Positions 1 through 7,574 of a stretch of DNA of 64,000 nucleotides are shown here, piece by piece. The stretch's first letter is position 1; each line of letters opens with the position of its first letter. The notes under the pieces are model-generated. The model made no database searches, was not told the origin of the DNA, and saw nothing but the letters and a program-made list of their open reading frames with translations. The DNA is taken from NCBI GenBank assembly GCA_963169045.1, contig CAUJDF010000002.1, positions 124,001-188,000 on the forward strand, given 5' to 3'. This DNA is from Myxococcota bacterium (lineage in GTDB: Bacteria > Myxococcota_A > Bradymonadia > UBA7976 > UBA1532). The position numbers and the translations under genes are program-made.

Positions 1-1
1 G

Positions 2-661
2 GAGCGCCCCAAGCTCGACGCGCACCTCGCCTCGCTCCGTCAGATGGAGACGAGCCTGTCGGCGGACCCTGGCCTCGGGCGCGCGGGCTGTCCGCCGGCG
101 GCACCGGACCTGCGCGGACACCTCGACAACGACCGGTTCCCGCACGTCGGCGAGGCGCAGATGGACCTCCTCGTCGCCGCGCTCGCCTGCGGGCAGACGC
201 GCGTCACCTCGCTGCAGTGGGCGCACACGATCGCGCCGCAGGTCTTCTCGTGGACGGGCACCGGCGAGGGCCACCACGCGCTGTCGCACATGGCCGACGA
301 GAACGTCGAGGGCGTGCGGCAGTTCGTCGCCGCCGAGCGCTGGTTCTCGGCGCAGATGCTCGCCCTCATCGAGAAGCTGAAGGCGCTGCCGGAGCCGGGC
401 GGCGAGGGCACGCTCTTCGACCACACGCTCGTCGTGTGGGCCAAGGAGATGGGCGACAGCCGCCTGCACGACTGCCAGAGCGTGCCGTGGGTGCTGACCG
501 GCGGCGCGTCCGGCGCGCTGCGCCGCGGGCGCTACGTGCGCCTCGACCACGCGCCGCACCAGAAGCTGCTCGTCTCGATCTGCCGGCTGATGGGCCTCGA
601 CAACCCGACGTTCGGCGATCCGTCCCACGGCACCGGGCCCCTGGCGGAGGTGGTCGGATGA
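2..661 (+). CDS. DUF1552 domain protein, C-terminal part (5' end outside window)
   Basis: The reading frame is open from the window edge, and the residues before the first in-frame ATG (position 44) read KLDAHLASLRQME. That is typical of the interior of DUF1552 proteins, so the gene starts upstream. Visible features are the block GQTRVTSLQWA near the start and the segment DHTLVVWAKEMGDSRLHD. DUF1552 proteins are usually exported and found beside DUF1592-type cytochromes in planctomycetes and myxobacteria; their biochemical role is unknown. The stop overlaps the start of the next gene as ATGA, which argues for a shared mRNA and translational coupling. Confidence 0.85.
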   Translation, partial: ERPKLDAHLASLRQMETSLSADPGLGRAGCPPAAPDLRGHLDNDRFPHVGEAQMDLLVAALACGQTRVTSLQWAHTIAPQVFSWTGTGEGHHALSHMADENVEGVRQFVAAERWFSAQMLALIEKLKALPEPGGEGTLFDHTLVVWAKEMGDSRLHDCQSVPWVLTGGASGALRRGRYVRLDHAPHQKLLVSICRLMGLDNPTFGDPSHGTGPLAEVVG

Positions 662-2943
662 AGCGCCTGCCCCTGCTCGCGGCGCTGCTCGCCGCGTGCG
701 GCCAGACCGAGCCCGGCACGGACCCCGGCGGACTGCCGCCCCGGGACGGCGCCGATGGCGCCCCCGTCGCGGGCGACCACGAGCCGGCCCCCTGCGCCGA
801 CGAGCGCGACTGGTTCGTGCGCGAGCTGTACCGCCCCGTCCTCGCCGTCCAGTGCATCGGCTGCCACACCGAGGGCGGGACGGCGGCGGCCACGCGCCTG
901 AACCTCGTCCCGGAGACCGAGCCCGGCTGGGAGGAGGCCAGCTTCGCCGCCGTCCGCCGCGTCGTGCGCGCCGAGCTCGCCGGCGAGCCGCTGCTCCTGC
1001 TCAAGCCCAGCCTGCGGCACCCGGACGGCCACACCGGCGGCCGGCTCGTCCCCGAGGGCAGCGCGGCCTACGGCGCGCTCGAGGCGTTCGTCGAGCGGGT
1101 GCGCGATCCCGCCTGCGCGCCCGACGTCGAGGACGGCGTCGTCGCCTGCGACGACGTCCGGCCGGGGCGCCCCCTCCTGCGGCGCCTCACGCCGGACGAG
1201 TACGACCGCACGGTCCGCGACCTGTTCGGCCTCGAGGCGGACTACGGCGACGGCTTCGCCGCCGATCCCGTGGTCGACGGCTTCCGCAACCGCGCCGAGG
1301 CGCTGACGGTGTCGCCGCTGCTCGCCGACCAGCTGCGCGTCGCCGCCGAGGACGTCGCTCGCCGGGTGGCGGCGTCGCCGGCGGCGCTGGGCGCGTGCGC
1401 GACCCGGCCGGACGCGGGCGAGGCGTGCGTGCGCGACCTCCTGGGCGGCTTCGGAACGCGCGTCTTCCGGCGCCCGCTCACATCCGAAGAGATCAATGAA
1501 TACGCGGCGTTGTACGCGGCGGACGGCGGCACCTTCGCCGCGGGCCTCGAGCTTGTGCTGTCGGCGATGTTGCAGTCGCCGCACTTCCTTTACCGCGCCG
1601 AGCTCGGGGACGCCGACGGCGGCCTGTCGCCGTACGAGACGGCGACGGCGCTGGCGTACCTCGTGACCGGCACGACGCCCGACGACGCGCTGCTCGCTGC
1701 CGCGGCCGCGGGCGCCCTCGACGCGGCGGACGGCCGGGAGGCGCAGGCGCGCCGCCTCATGGCGCAGCCGGCCCACCGCGAGCGCGTGCGCCGCTTCGTC
1801 ACCGCGTGGCTCGACCTCGACCGGCTCGCCGCCGTCCCCAAGGACACAGCGACGTTCCCCGAGCTCACGCCCGCCGTCCGCGAGGCGATGCGCCGCGAGC
1901 TCGACGCGTTCGTCGACCACGCCGTCTTCTCGGGGACCGGCAGGCTGCCCGAGCTGCTCACCGCCGGTTACACCTTCGTCGACGACACGCTCGCCACCTT
2001 CTACGGCCTCACCGACGACGGCCGGGTGACGCCGCAGGCGGGCGAGCGCGCCGGCCTGCTCACGCTCGGCGCGACGCTCACCGTGCACTCGCGGCCCAAC
2101 GACACCTCGCCCATCCACCGCGGCAAGCTCGTGCGCGAGCGCCTGCTCTGCCAGGCCATCCCGCCGCCGCCGCCCGGCGTCGTCGCCGATCCGCCGCCGT
2201 TCGTGCCGGGCCAGCGCGTGCGCGACCGCTACGCCGCCCACAGCCAGGTGCAGCCGTGCGAGGGATGCCACCGCCTGATGGATCCGATCGGCTTCGCGTT
2301 CGAGCGGTTCGACGGCGTCGGGCGATGGCGCGACGACGTCGAGGACGCCGCCGGCGAGATCGTCGGCAGCGCCTCGAGCGACGGCGCGGTGGAGGGCGCC
2401 GCCGCCCTCGGCGCCCACCTCGGGGCGAGCGCCGAGGTGCACGACTGCTTCGCGCGCGAGGCCTTCCGGTTCGCCTACGGCATCGGCGAGGACGCGGGCA
2501 CGCGCTGCATGCTGCGCGCCGTCCAGGACGAGTTCCGCGCCGGCGACCTGGCCGTCGAGGCGCTCTTCGTGGCGCTCGCGCGCTCGCCGCAGCTCGAGCG
2601 ACGCGTCGTCGACGAGGCGCCGCCGCCCGATCCGGCGCCGGACGCGGGGCCGCCGGACGCGGGGCCGGCACCCGACGCCGCGCCGCCCCTCCCCGACCTC
2701 GTGGTCGCGGACACCGTCGAGTCCACCTGGGAGACCGGCGCCTGCCACCAGGTCACGGTGCGCAACGACGGCCCCTCGGCGGTCGCGTGGGCGGTCGAGC
2801 TCGACGTCGGCGGCACCCTGACCCAGCACTGGGAGTGCCAGCCCGCCGGAGAGGCCGGCGTCGTCACCTTCCGCGGCGCCGAGTGGAACGCCGACCTCGC
2901 CCCCGGCGGCGAGACCGGCTTCGGGTTCTGCGTCTCGCGTTGA
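658..2943 (+). CDS. DUF1592-type c-cytochrome lipoprotein with C-terminal CBM2-like module
   Basis: This 761-residue protein starts at the ATG overlapping the preceding stop. The longer upstream frame lacks any signal and is rejected. The N-terminus has a lipoprotein signal (LLAACG). A heme c motif CIGCH lies near residue 66. The usual blocks follow: DUF1587 (LLRRLTPDEYDRTVRDLFGL, about 173), DUF1595 (about 256), DUF1592 (about 296), DUF1588 (about 465), a second cysteine motif CEGCHRLMDP (about 534) and DUF1585 (about 595-655). After a Pro/Asp/Ala linker, residues 681-761 look like a family 2 carbohydrate-binding module: W and C near the start, paired Trp residues, and WNADLAPGGETGFGFC at the end. 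Family architecture suggests an exported redox protein; the binding module suggests attachment to polysaccharide. The substrate is unknown. Confidence 0.88.
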   Translation: MKRLPLLAALLAACGQTEPGTDPGGLPPRDGADGAPVAGDHEPAPCADERDWFVRELYRPVLAVQCIGCHTEGGTAAATRLNLVPETEPGWEEASFAAVRRVVRAELAGEPLLLLKPSLRHPDGHTGGRLVPEGSAAYGALEAFVERVRDPACAPDVEDGVVACDDVRPGRPLLRRLTPDEYDRTVRDLFGLEADYGDGFAADPVVDGFRNRAEALTVSPLLADQLRVAAEDVARRVAASPAALGACATRPDAGEACVRDLLGGFGTRVFRRPLTSEEINEYAALYAADGGTFAAGLELVLSAMLQSPHFLYRAELGDADGGLSPYETATALAYLVTGTTPDDALLAAAAAGALDAADGREAQARRLMAQPAHRERVRRFVTAWLDLDRLAAVPKDTATFPELTPAVREAMRRELDAFVDHAVFSGTGRLPELLTAGYTFVDDTLATFYGLTDDGRVTPQAGERAGLLTLGATLTVHSRPNDTSPIHRGKLVRERLLCQAIPPPPPGVVADPPPFVPGQRVRDRYAAHSQVQPCEGCHRLMDPIGFAFERFDGVGRWRDDVEDAAGEIVGSASSDGAVEGAAALGAHLGASAEVHDCFAREAFRFAYGIGEDAGTRCMLRAVQDEFRAGDLAVEALFVALARSPQLERRVVDEAPPPDPAPDAGPPDAGPAPDAAPPLPDLVVADTVESTWETGACHQVTVRNDGPSAVAWAVELDVGGTLTQHWECQPAGEAGVVTFRGAEWNADLAPGGETGFGFCVSR

Positions 2944-2974
2944 CCTGCCGCCGGCGCGCCCCCACGATGCGCGC

Positions 2975-3217
2975 ATGCTGCGGATCCGCTTCGAGCTCCA
3001 CCCCGATCCCGACGCCTCGGCCGAGGTCGAGGCGCTGCTGATCGACGAGATCCGCCGGCGCCTCCGCAAGGCGCTCGACCTCGTGTACTGCCAGCGTCAC
3101 GGCGACTTCCCGACGATCACCGCCCGCGGGCGCGTCGGCGATCGCTTCGACTTCCATGTCACCGGCTGCTGCCACGAGTTCGTGCGGCAGGTGAAGTGGC
3201 GCATCGACGAGCTGTAG
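2975..3217 (+). CDS. Small hypothetical protein, 80 aa
   Basis: An 80-residue frame lies 31 bases after the DUF1592 gene on the same strand. It has balanced charge, no signal peptide and a plausible alpha/beta pattern: a strand MLRIRFELH, an acidic helix, then paired cysteines in TGCCHEF near the C-terminus. No clear ribosome binding site precedes the ATG. I do not recognise a family. The composition is less Ala/Pro/Arg-skewed than the shadow frames around it, which favours a real gene. Confidence 0.55.
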   Translation: MLRIRFELHPDPDASAEVEALLIDEIRRRLRKALDLVYCQRHGDFPTITARGRVGDRFDFHVTGCCHEFVRQVKWRIDEL

Positions 3218-3243
3218 ATCCTCGTCGGCGTCCGTTCAGCGGC

Positions 3244-3828
3244 TCACTTCGCGGCGGGCTTGCCGGCGTCGCCGCCCATCGTGTCGCCCCAGCCGGCTTC
3301 GGCCATCTGCTTGAAGCGCCACTTGCCGTCCTTCAGCGTGATCACGCTGAAGCCCGTCCACTTCGCCTTCTCCTTGCCCATCTGCATCGTGGTCTCCTCG
3401 ACGACGACCGCCAGCGAGTCGGAGAGGAAGTGCGGGGTGTGCTTGTGCGTCATCTTGGCGTCCTTGGGCATCCCTTGCATCGCCGGCGCCATCTCGGCGA
3501 TCCACTTCTCCTTCGTCCACTGCGCCTGCAGGTACTCGCCCTTCGCGTTGTCGGTCACCATCGTGACCGGGAAGTCGATCAGCTCGGCGGCGGCGTTCAC
3601 GTCGCCCTTCTTCCACGCCTCGCCCGACGCCTTGAAGAGCTCGTCGACGCCCTTCTTGTCGGGCTTGCCGGGGGTGCGCGTCCAGGGACCGCCGGGGGGA
3701 CCGCCGGGGGGACCGCCGGGGGGGCCGCCGGCGGCGGCGGCAGGCGGCGCGGCAGCCGGCGCCTCGCCCTGATCGGCGAGCGCGGGCGCGGCAAGGCAGC
3801 AGACCATCAGACCAATGAACAGACGCAT
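3244..3828 (-). CDS. Secreted NTF2/SnoaL-like protein with GGPP repeat
   Basis: This 194-residue protein begins with a clean signal peptide (MRLFIGLMVCCLAAPALA). The start is fixed by a GGAGGGGAG ribosome binding site; the frame remains open upstream but lacks a second signal. A short Ala/Pro stretch leads into four GGPP units (about residues 36-50), then a fold of about 130 residues with the pattern of NTF2-like/DUF4440 proteins: helix VDELFKASGEAWKKGD, then strands ending in FSVITLKDGKWRFKQM. Such domains often bind small ligands or act as exported accessory proteins; no catalytic residues can be assigned. It is followed by the oppositely oriented small gene ending at 3217. Confidence 0.75.
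   Translation of the reverse strand: MRLFIGLMVCCLAAPALADQGEAPAAAPPAAAAGGPPGGPPGGPPGGPWTRTPGKPDKKGVDELFKASGEAWKKGDVNAAAELIDFPVTMVTDNAKGEYLQAQWTKEKWIAEMAPAMQGMPKDAKMTHKHTPHFLSDSLAVVVEETTMQMGKEKAKWTGFSVITLKDGKWRFKQMAEAGWGDTMGGDAGKPAAK
3686..3733. repeat. 12-bp tandem repeat inside a gene
   Basis: Four copies of a 12-bp unit (ggaccgccgggg on the plus strand, the last copy imperfect) encode the Gly-Gly-Pro-Pro linker of the overlapping minus-strand secreted protein. The unit length is a multiple of three, so copy-number change would lengthen or shorten the linker without shifting the frame. Confidence 0.85.
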
Positions 3829-3984
3829 GGGTGTCTCCCCTCCGATGTATCGACGAGACGCGGGCTCGTCGGGCGGAACATGCGCCCTCGATACGGACGC
3901 CGCAAGCGTCTCGAGCGGCGACCGGTGGTGCCCGCCGGCGGTTTCGGGCAACATGCCCCGCGATTCGCTGTCCGGGAGGCGCGC

Positions 3985-5061
3985 ATGAGCGACAAGAAGC
4001 ACGAGCAGCTCGCAGGCGAGGGCAACTTCCGCGAGTTCGCCGACGCGGCGGCCGAGGGCCTCGAGCCGCTGCGGCCGCTCGACCTGACGAACGTGACCGA
4101 CTTCGACGAGCTGCTGCGGGCGATGGGCAACACCGCGTTCGGCGGGCGGGCCCTGGGGGAGGCCGCCGACACCCTCTACGAGATGGTGACCGATCCCGAC
4201 TGCTTCGTGGTCGCCACCTTCTCGGGCGCGATGACGGTGGCCAAGCAGGGCCTGCTCATCTGCGAGATGATCGACCGCGGCATGATCAACGCGGTCGTCT
4301 CGACGGGCGCGCTCATGGCGCACGGCCTCGTCGAGGGCGCGGGCATGGCGCACTTCAAGCACCGGCCCGACATGGACGACCGCGAGCTGTACCACAAGGG
4401 CTACGACCGCGTGTACGACACGCTCGAGCTCGAGGCCAACCTCGACGGCGTCGAGGAGATCTTCGCCGCCGTCGCCGAGAAGTGGCCCACCGACCAGCCG
4501 GCGTGCTCGCACATGCTGGCCTGGGCCATCGGCCGCTACCTCGAGGCGAACAGCCCCGGGCGGGCCATCCTCAAGAGCGCCGTGCAGCGGGGGGTGCCGG
4601 TCTACATCCCCGCCTGGACGGACTCCGTCCTCGGCATGGACCTCGGCACGTTCAACCGCGGCCGCCGCGAGGACGGCGGCCAGCCGTTGCGCTACGACCC
4701 CTACCTCGACCTCGACGACTACTGCGAGCGCATCCTGTCGGCGAAGCGCCTCGGCATCTTCACCATCGGCGGCGGCGTGCCGCGCAACTGGGCGCAGCAG
4801 GTGGGTCCCTACATCGACTACATCCACAAGCGCGCCAAGCACGCCGGCTACCTGCAGCGCTTCCGCTACGCGGTCCGCATCTGTCCGGAGCCGGTGCACT
4901 GGGGCGGCCTCTCGGGCTGCACCTACTCCGAGGGCGTGTCGTGGGGCAAGTTCGTGCCGCCGTCCGAGGGCGGCCGCTTCGCCGAGGTCTACGCCGACGC
5001 GACGATCGCCTGGCCCCTGTTGCTCAAGGGCGTCGTTCAGCGCATCGAGAAGCGCAAGTAG
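3985..5061 (+). CDS. Deoxyhypusine synthase family protein
   Basis: This 358-residue protein has its start supported by GGGAGG five bases before the ATG; the longer frame upstream is a shadow. Family hallmarks include the NAD-binding segment with MVSTGA-like VVSTGALMAHGLVEG, the motif GGGVPRNW, and GVSWGKF with the catalytic lysine at residue 322, then VYADATIAWPLLL. In eukaryotes and archaea this family transfers the aminobutyl group of spermidine onto eIF5A. Bacteria lack eIF5A, and bacterial members are linked to polyamine synthesis such as homospermidine formation. The active-site lysine is kept, so catalysis is expected; the true substrate is inferred, not shown. Confidence 0.88.
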   Translation: MSDKKHEQLAGEGNFREFADAAAEGLEPLRPLDLTNVTDFDELLRAMGNTAFGGRALGEAADTLYEMVTDPDCFVVATFSGAMTVAKQGLLICEMIDRGMINAVVSTGALMAHGLVEGAGMAHFKHRPDMDDRELYHKGYDRVYDTLELEANLDGVEEIFAAVAEKWPTDQPACSHMLAWAIGRYLEANSPGRAILKSAVQRGVPVYIPAWTDSVLGMDLGTFNRGRREDGGQPLRYDPYLDLDDYCERILSAKRLGIFTIGGGVPRNWAQQVGPYIDYIHKRAKHAGYLQRFRYAVRICPEPVHWGGLSGCTYSEGVSWGKFVPPSEGGRFAEVYADATIAWPLLLKGVVQRIEKRK

Positions 5062-5151
5062 CTACTGGCAGATCGAGGCCAGGGCGGCGAGCCCGGCGAT
5101 CCAGATGTAGAGCGGCATGAAGCTCCCTCCTCCGCCCTTCTCGTCGGCCAT
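5062..5151 (-). CDS. Possible micro-protein, 18 or 29 aa, single hydrophobic segment
   Basis: A short minus-strand frame ends tail-to-tail with the deoxyhypusine-synthase-like gene. An ATG at 5118 is preceded by a very strong GGAGGAGGGAG ribosome binding site and would encode 18 residues (MPLYIWIAGLAALASICQ). An ATG at 5151 would add the head MADEKGGGGSF. The peptide would be one membrane-spanning helix ending at a cysteine. Support comes only from the binding site and hydrophobicity; it may be chance. Confidence 0.3.
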   Translation of the reverse strand: MADEKGGGGSFMPLYIWIAGLAALASICQ

Positions 5152-5275
5152 TCGCGCCCGCGAACTTGAGTGAACCGCCGTCCGCGGGACGCGGGCGACC
5201 CGGGGGTGGTTGGGCGCAGGGCGCCGGTCGTGGTATTCATCGGCGCCGGACTCGGGACGGGAGGCGAAGCCGGGC

Positions 5276-5653
5276 ATGGCCGCAGCGTCGATCCGCTGGA
5301 CCCACTGGGCGGCGCTGGCCGTCTGGGCGCTGGCGCTCCTCATCGTCGCCGTCCGCGGGGCGCGCGGCGGCGACGGGCGCCGGACGCGCCGCCTGTACCG
5401 CCTCGTCGCCAACCCCGCGGCGTTCATCACGCTGGTGTCGCTGATCGCCATCCTCCACAAGACCCCGCAGCACCTCCTGAAACGCCCGACCCAGGCGGGA
5501 ATCCTCGCGTTGGCCCTTCTGCTGGGGCTCGACCACCTGTGCGAGCGCGGGGTGGCGGGACGGCCGGCCCTCCTGGCGGCGGCGGGGATCGCGCTGACGG
5601 CGGCGGCGGTGGCGACGACGAGCGCCCTGGGCTGGGCGGGAGGGACGGCATGA
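5276..5653 (+). CDS. Small integral membrane protein
   Basis: This 125-residue protein has three predicted membrane segments: about 8-24 (WAALAVWALALLIVAV), about 48-60 (FITLVSLIAIL) and about 72-112 (two Ala/Leu-rich stretches). The start at 5276 is chosen because it removes a polar N-terminal extension and has GGGAGG 11 bases upstream. No family is recognised. Its stop overlaps the next start (ATGA), and the next three genes follow within a few bases, so it probably heads or belongs to an envelope operon with the vWA/FHA protein and the amidase. Confidence 0.65.
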   Translation: MAAASIRWTHWAALAVWALALLIVAVRGARGGDGRRTRRLYRLVANPAAFITLVSLIAILHKTPQHLLKRPTQAGILALALLLGLDHLCERGVAGRPALLAAAGIALTAAAVATTSALGWAGGTA

Positions 5654-6009
5654 GCGCGACGCGGCGGGAGGCCCTCGGCGCCCTGGCCGGCGCCCTCGCG
5701 CTCGCCTGGAGCGGCGGTCGCGCCGTCGCGAGCGTGGGCGCGCAGGCGATCGCCGACGTCGCCCGGGTGCGGCCCGGCGCGCGCCTCGGCCTGTCGTGCG
5801 CGGGCGCCGACGCGTTCGCCCTCGAGGGCCCCGGCCTGCCGCGCGTCGTGGTGCCGGCGCCCGGCGGCCGGGCCGAGGTCCGGGCGCCGCTCCTCGAGGC
5901 GCCCGGCTCGTGGGCCACGCTGCGCTGCGTGCCTCAGCGCGCCGGCGTGCCGTGCGGCGCCGCCGCGGAGGTCCAGGTCCTCACCGTGGCGACCTTCTTC
6001 GGCGCCTGA
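5650..6009 (+). CDS. Small exported protein with Tat-like signal
   Basis: The product has 119 residues. The N-terminus TRREALGALAGALALAW has a twin-arginine pair followed by a hydrophobic stretch and AVAS, resembling a Tat or Sec signal. The mature part of about 90 residues has two cysteines (SCAG and LRCV, with a third in PCGA) and a beta-rich pattern. No family is recognised. It overlaps the preceding gene by four bases and is six bases from the vWA/FHA gene, so it may be a periplasmic partner of that receptor-like protein. Confidence 0.6.
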   Translation: MSATRREALGALAGALALAWSGGRAVASVGAQAIADVARVRPGARLGLSCAGADAFALEGPGLPRVVVPAPGGRAEVRAPLLEAPGSWATLRCVPQRAGVPCGAAAEVQVLTVATFFGA

Positions 6010-6014
6010 CGACG

Positions 6015-7571
6015 ATGACGCGCAAGCTGCTGATCTTGTTTGCGATTCTGTGGTGCGCGCCCGCGCTCGCCCGCATCAAGATCGATCGGTACGAGAAGGC
6101 GACGCTGCCCGAGGTGGTCCTGTGGGTGACGCTGCTCGACGGCACGCGCCCGCTCTCGCCCGCCGACGTCACCACCTGGACGGTCCTCGCCAACGGCCAG
6201 CTCCTGCCGGACGCGCCCGACGTGACGACCGCCGCCGAGCTCGGCCGGCCGGTGGCGGTCGCCGCGGTCATCGACGCGCGCGCTGCAGAGGCGTGGGCGG
6301 CGTCGCGCGTCGGCCTCGAGAAGGCGCTCGCGCGGGTGCCCCGGGGCTCCGTCGCCTTCGGCATCGCCACGGCCGCCGGCTTCACGCGCCTGCCGGAGAA
6401 GGGTTGGTCGAACCGGCCGGCGGACCTGGCGGGCTCGTTCATGCAGTACGACGCCGGCGGCGAGAAGCCGGCGCTGTACGTGGCCCTCTACGAGGCGCTC
6501 CACAGCTACCCGCTGGCGCCGGGCCTCGAGAAGGAGAAGTCCGACGGCTTCGTGCCGCCGCCACCCGGCGAGGACAAGCCGCCCTTCCCCGACGACCGCG
6601 TGCTGTACGTGGTGGGCGACGGCGAGATCGAGGTGGAGAACGTCGGCGCGTCCGCCGAAGAGCGCCTGCGCGAGCTCGTCCACCTCGCGCGGCGCCGCGG
6701 CGTACGCATCATGGCCGTCGGCGTGGCCGAGGACGGCACCGACCACATCTCCAACCTGCAGATCCTCGCCCGCAAGACGGGCGGCACGTTCCGCCTGGCC
6801 CCCGCGGGCGCCGACATCACCGACCTGCTCGACCAGGCGGCCGCCGAGATCGCCGGCCGCTTCGTGGTGACCGCCGAGGTGCCGGGCCTGCGCCTCGAAG
6901 AGCAGGTGACGCTCCAGGTGCGCGCCCGTGCGCGGGGCGAGGCGCACGAGTCGCGCGAGCTCCTCATCAAAGCCGAAAACGAGATGAGCTGGTTCGAGAA
7001 GGGCATGGACACGGTCGCCACCACGTGGGAGCACCTCCCGTGGTGGGCGCAGACGCTCATCATCGTCGGCGTGTGCCTCGTCGCGGCCGTGATCGTGCTG
7101 TTCGTCCTCGTGCGCAAGGCGCGCCGGGCCCGCGAGGAGCGCAAGGCCGCCGAGGGGGCGCGCTACGCCGCGCTCGCCGCGCGCAAGCCGTGCACGGTCT
7201 GCGGCCGCATGATGATGCCCGACTGGCCGTCCTGCCTCTTCTGCGCGCAGACGCGGGCCGCCGAGACGCCCAAGCGCTACCGCCTCACCGGCAAGTCGGG
7301 CGCGTGGGCGGGCCACGCCGTCCGCTTCGACAAGGAGCTCATCACGCTCGGATCCGGGCAGGACGTCGACGTGCAGGTGCCGGAGCGCGGCGTGGCGGCC
7401 CAGCACGCCGGGCTGCGCGACCGCGGCGGCAACGAGTTCGTGCTGACCGACTTCAACACGGACACCGGCACCTGGGTGAACGGCAGTCGCATCACACAGA
7501 TCCGCGTCGGCGAGGGTGACACCATCCGCATCGGCGACACGGAGTTCGTTTTCGGCATCGAGGCGGACTGA
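6015..7571 (+). CDS. Transmembrane vWA-like / zinc-ribbon / FHA protein
   Basis: This 518-residue protein has a signal peptide (MTRKLLILFAILWCAPALA) and an extracytoplasmic part of about 300 residues resembling a von Willebrand factor A fold (VAVAAVIDARAAEAW, RVLYVVGDGEIE, VRIMAVGVAEDG), though a classic DxSxS metal site is not evident. A membrane helix lies at about 344-366, followed by basic residues. The cytoplasmic side has a zinc ribbon (CTVC near 393, CLFC near 407) and a C-terminal FHA domain (about 421-518). The FHA key residues are changed: LGSG replaces the usual GR, and VAAQH replaces SxxH, although H and the later NG remain. It looks like a receptor linking an outside event to an inside partner. 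It is tightly linked to the amidase gene that follows. Confidence 0.8.
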   Translation: MTRKLLILFAILWCAPALARIKIDRYEKATLPEVVLWVTLLDGTRPLSPADVTTWTVLANGQLLPDAPDVTTAAELGRPVAVAAVIDARAAEAWAASRVGLEKALARVPRGSVAFGIATAAGFTRLPEKGWSNRPADLAGSFMQYDAGGEKPALYVALYEALHSYPLAPGLEKEKSDGFVPPPPGEDKPPFPDDRVLYVVGDGEIEVENVGASAEERLRELVHLARRRGVRIMAVGVAEDGTDHISNLQILARKTGGTFRLAPAGADITDLLDQAAAEIAGRFVVTAEVPGLRLEEQVTLQVRARARGEAHESRELLIKAENEMSWFEKGMDTVATTWEHLPWWAQTLIIVGVCLVAAVIVLFVLVRKARRAREERKAAEGARYAALAARKPCTVCGRMMMPDWPSCLFCAQTRAAETPKRYRLTGKSGAWAGHAVRFDKELITLGSGQDVDVQVPERGVAAQHAGLRDRGGNEFVLTDFNTDTGTWVNGSRITQIRVGEGDTIRIGDTEFVFGIEAD

Positions 7572-7574
7572 TCG

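Noticed and set aside
532-3069. Minus-strand frame of 845 codons opposite the DUF1592 gene
   Set aside because: The composition is that of a shadow frame; no signal, motif or ribosome binding site.
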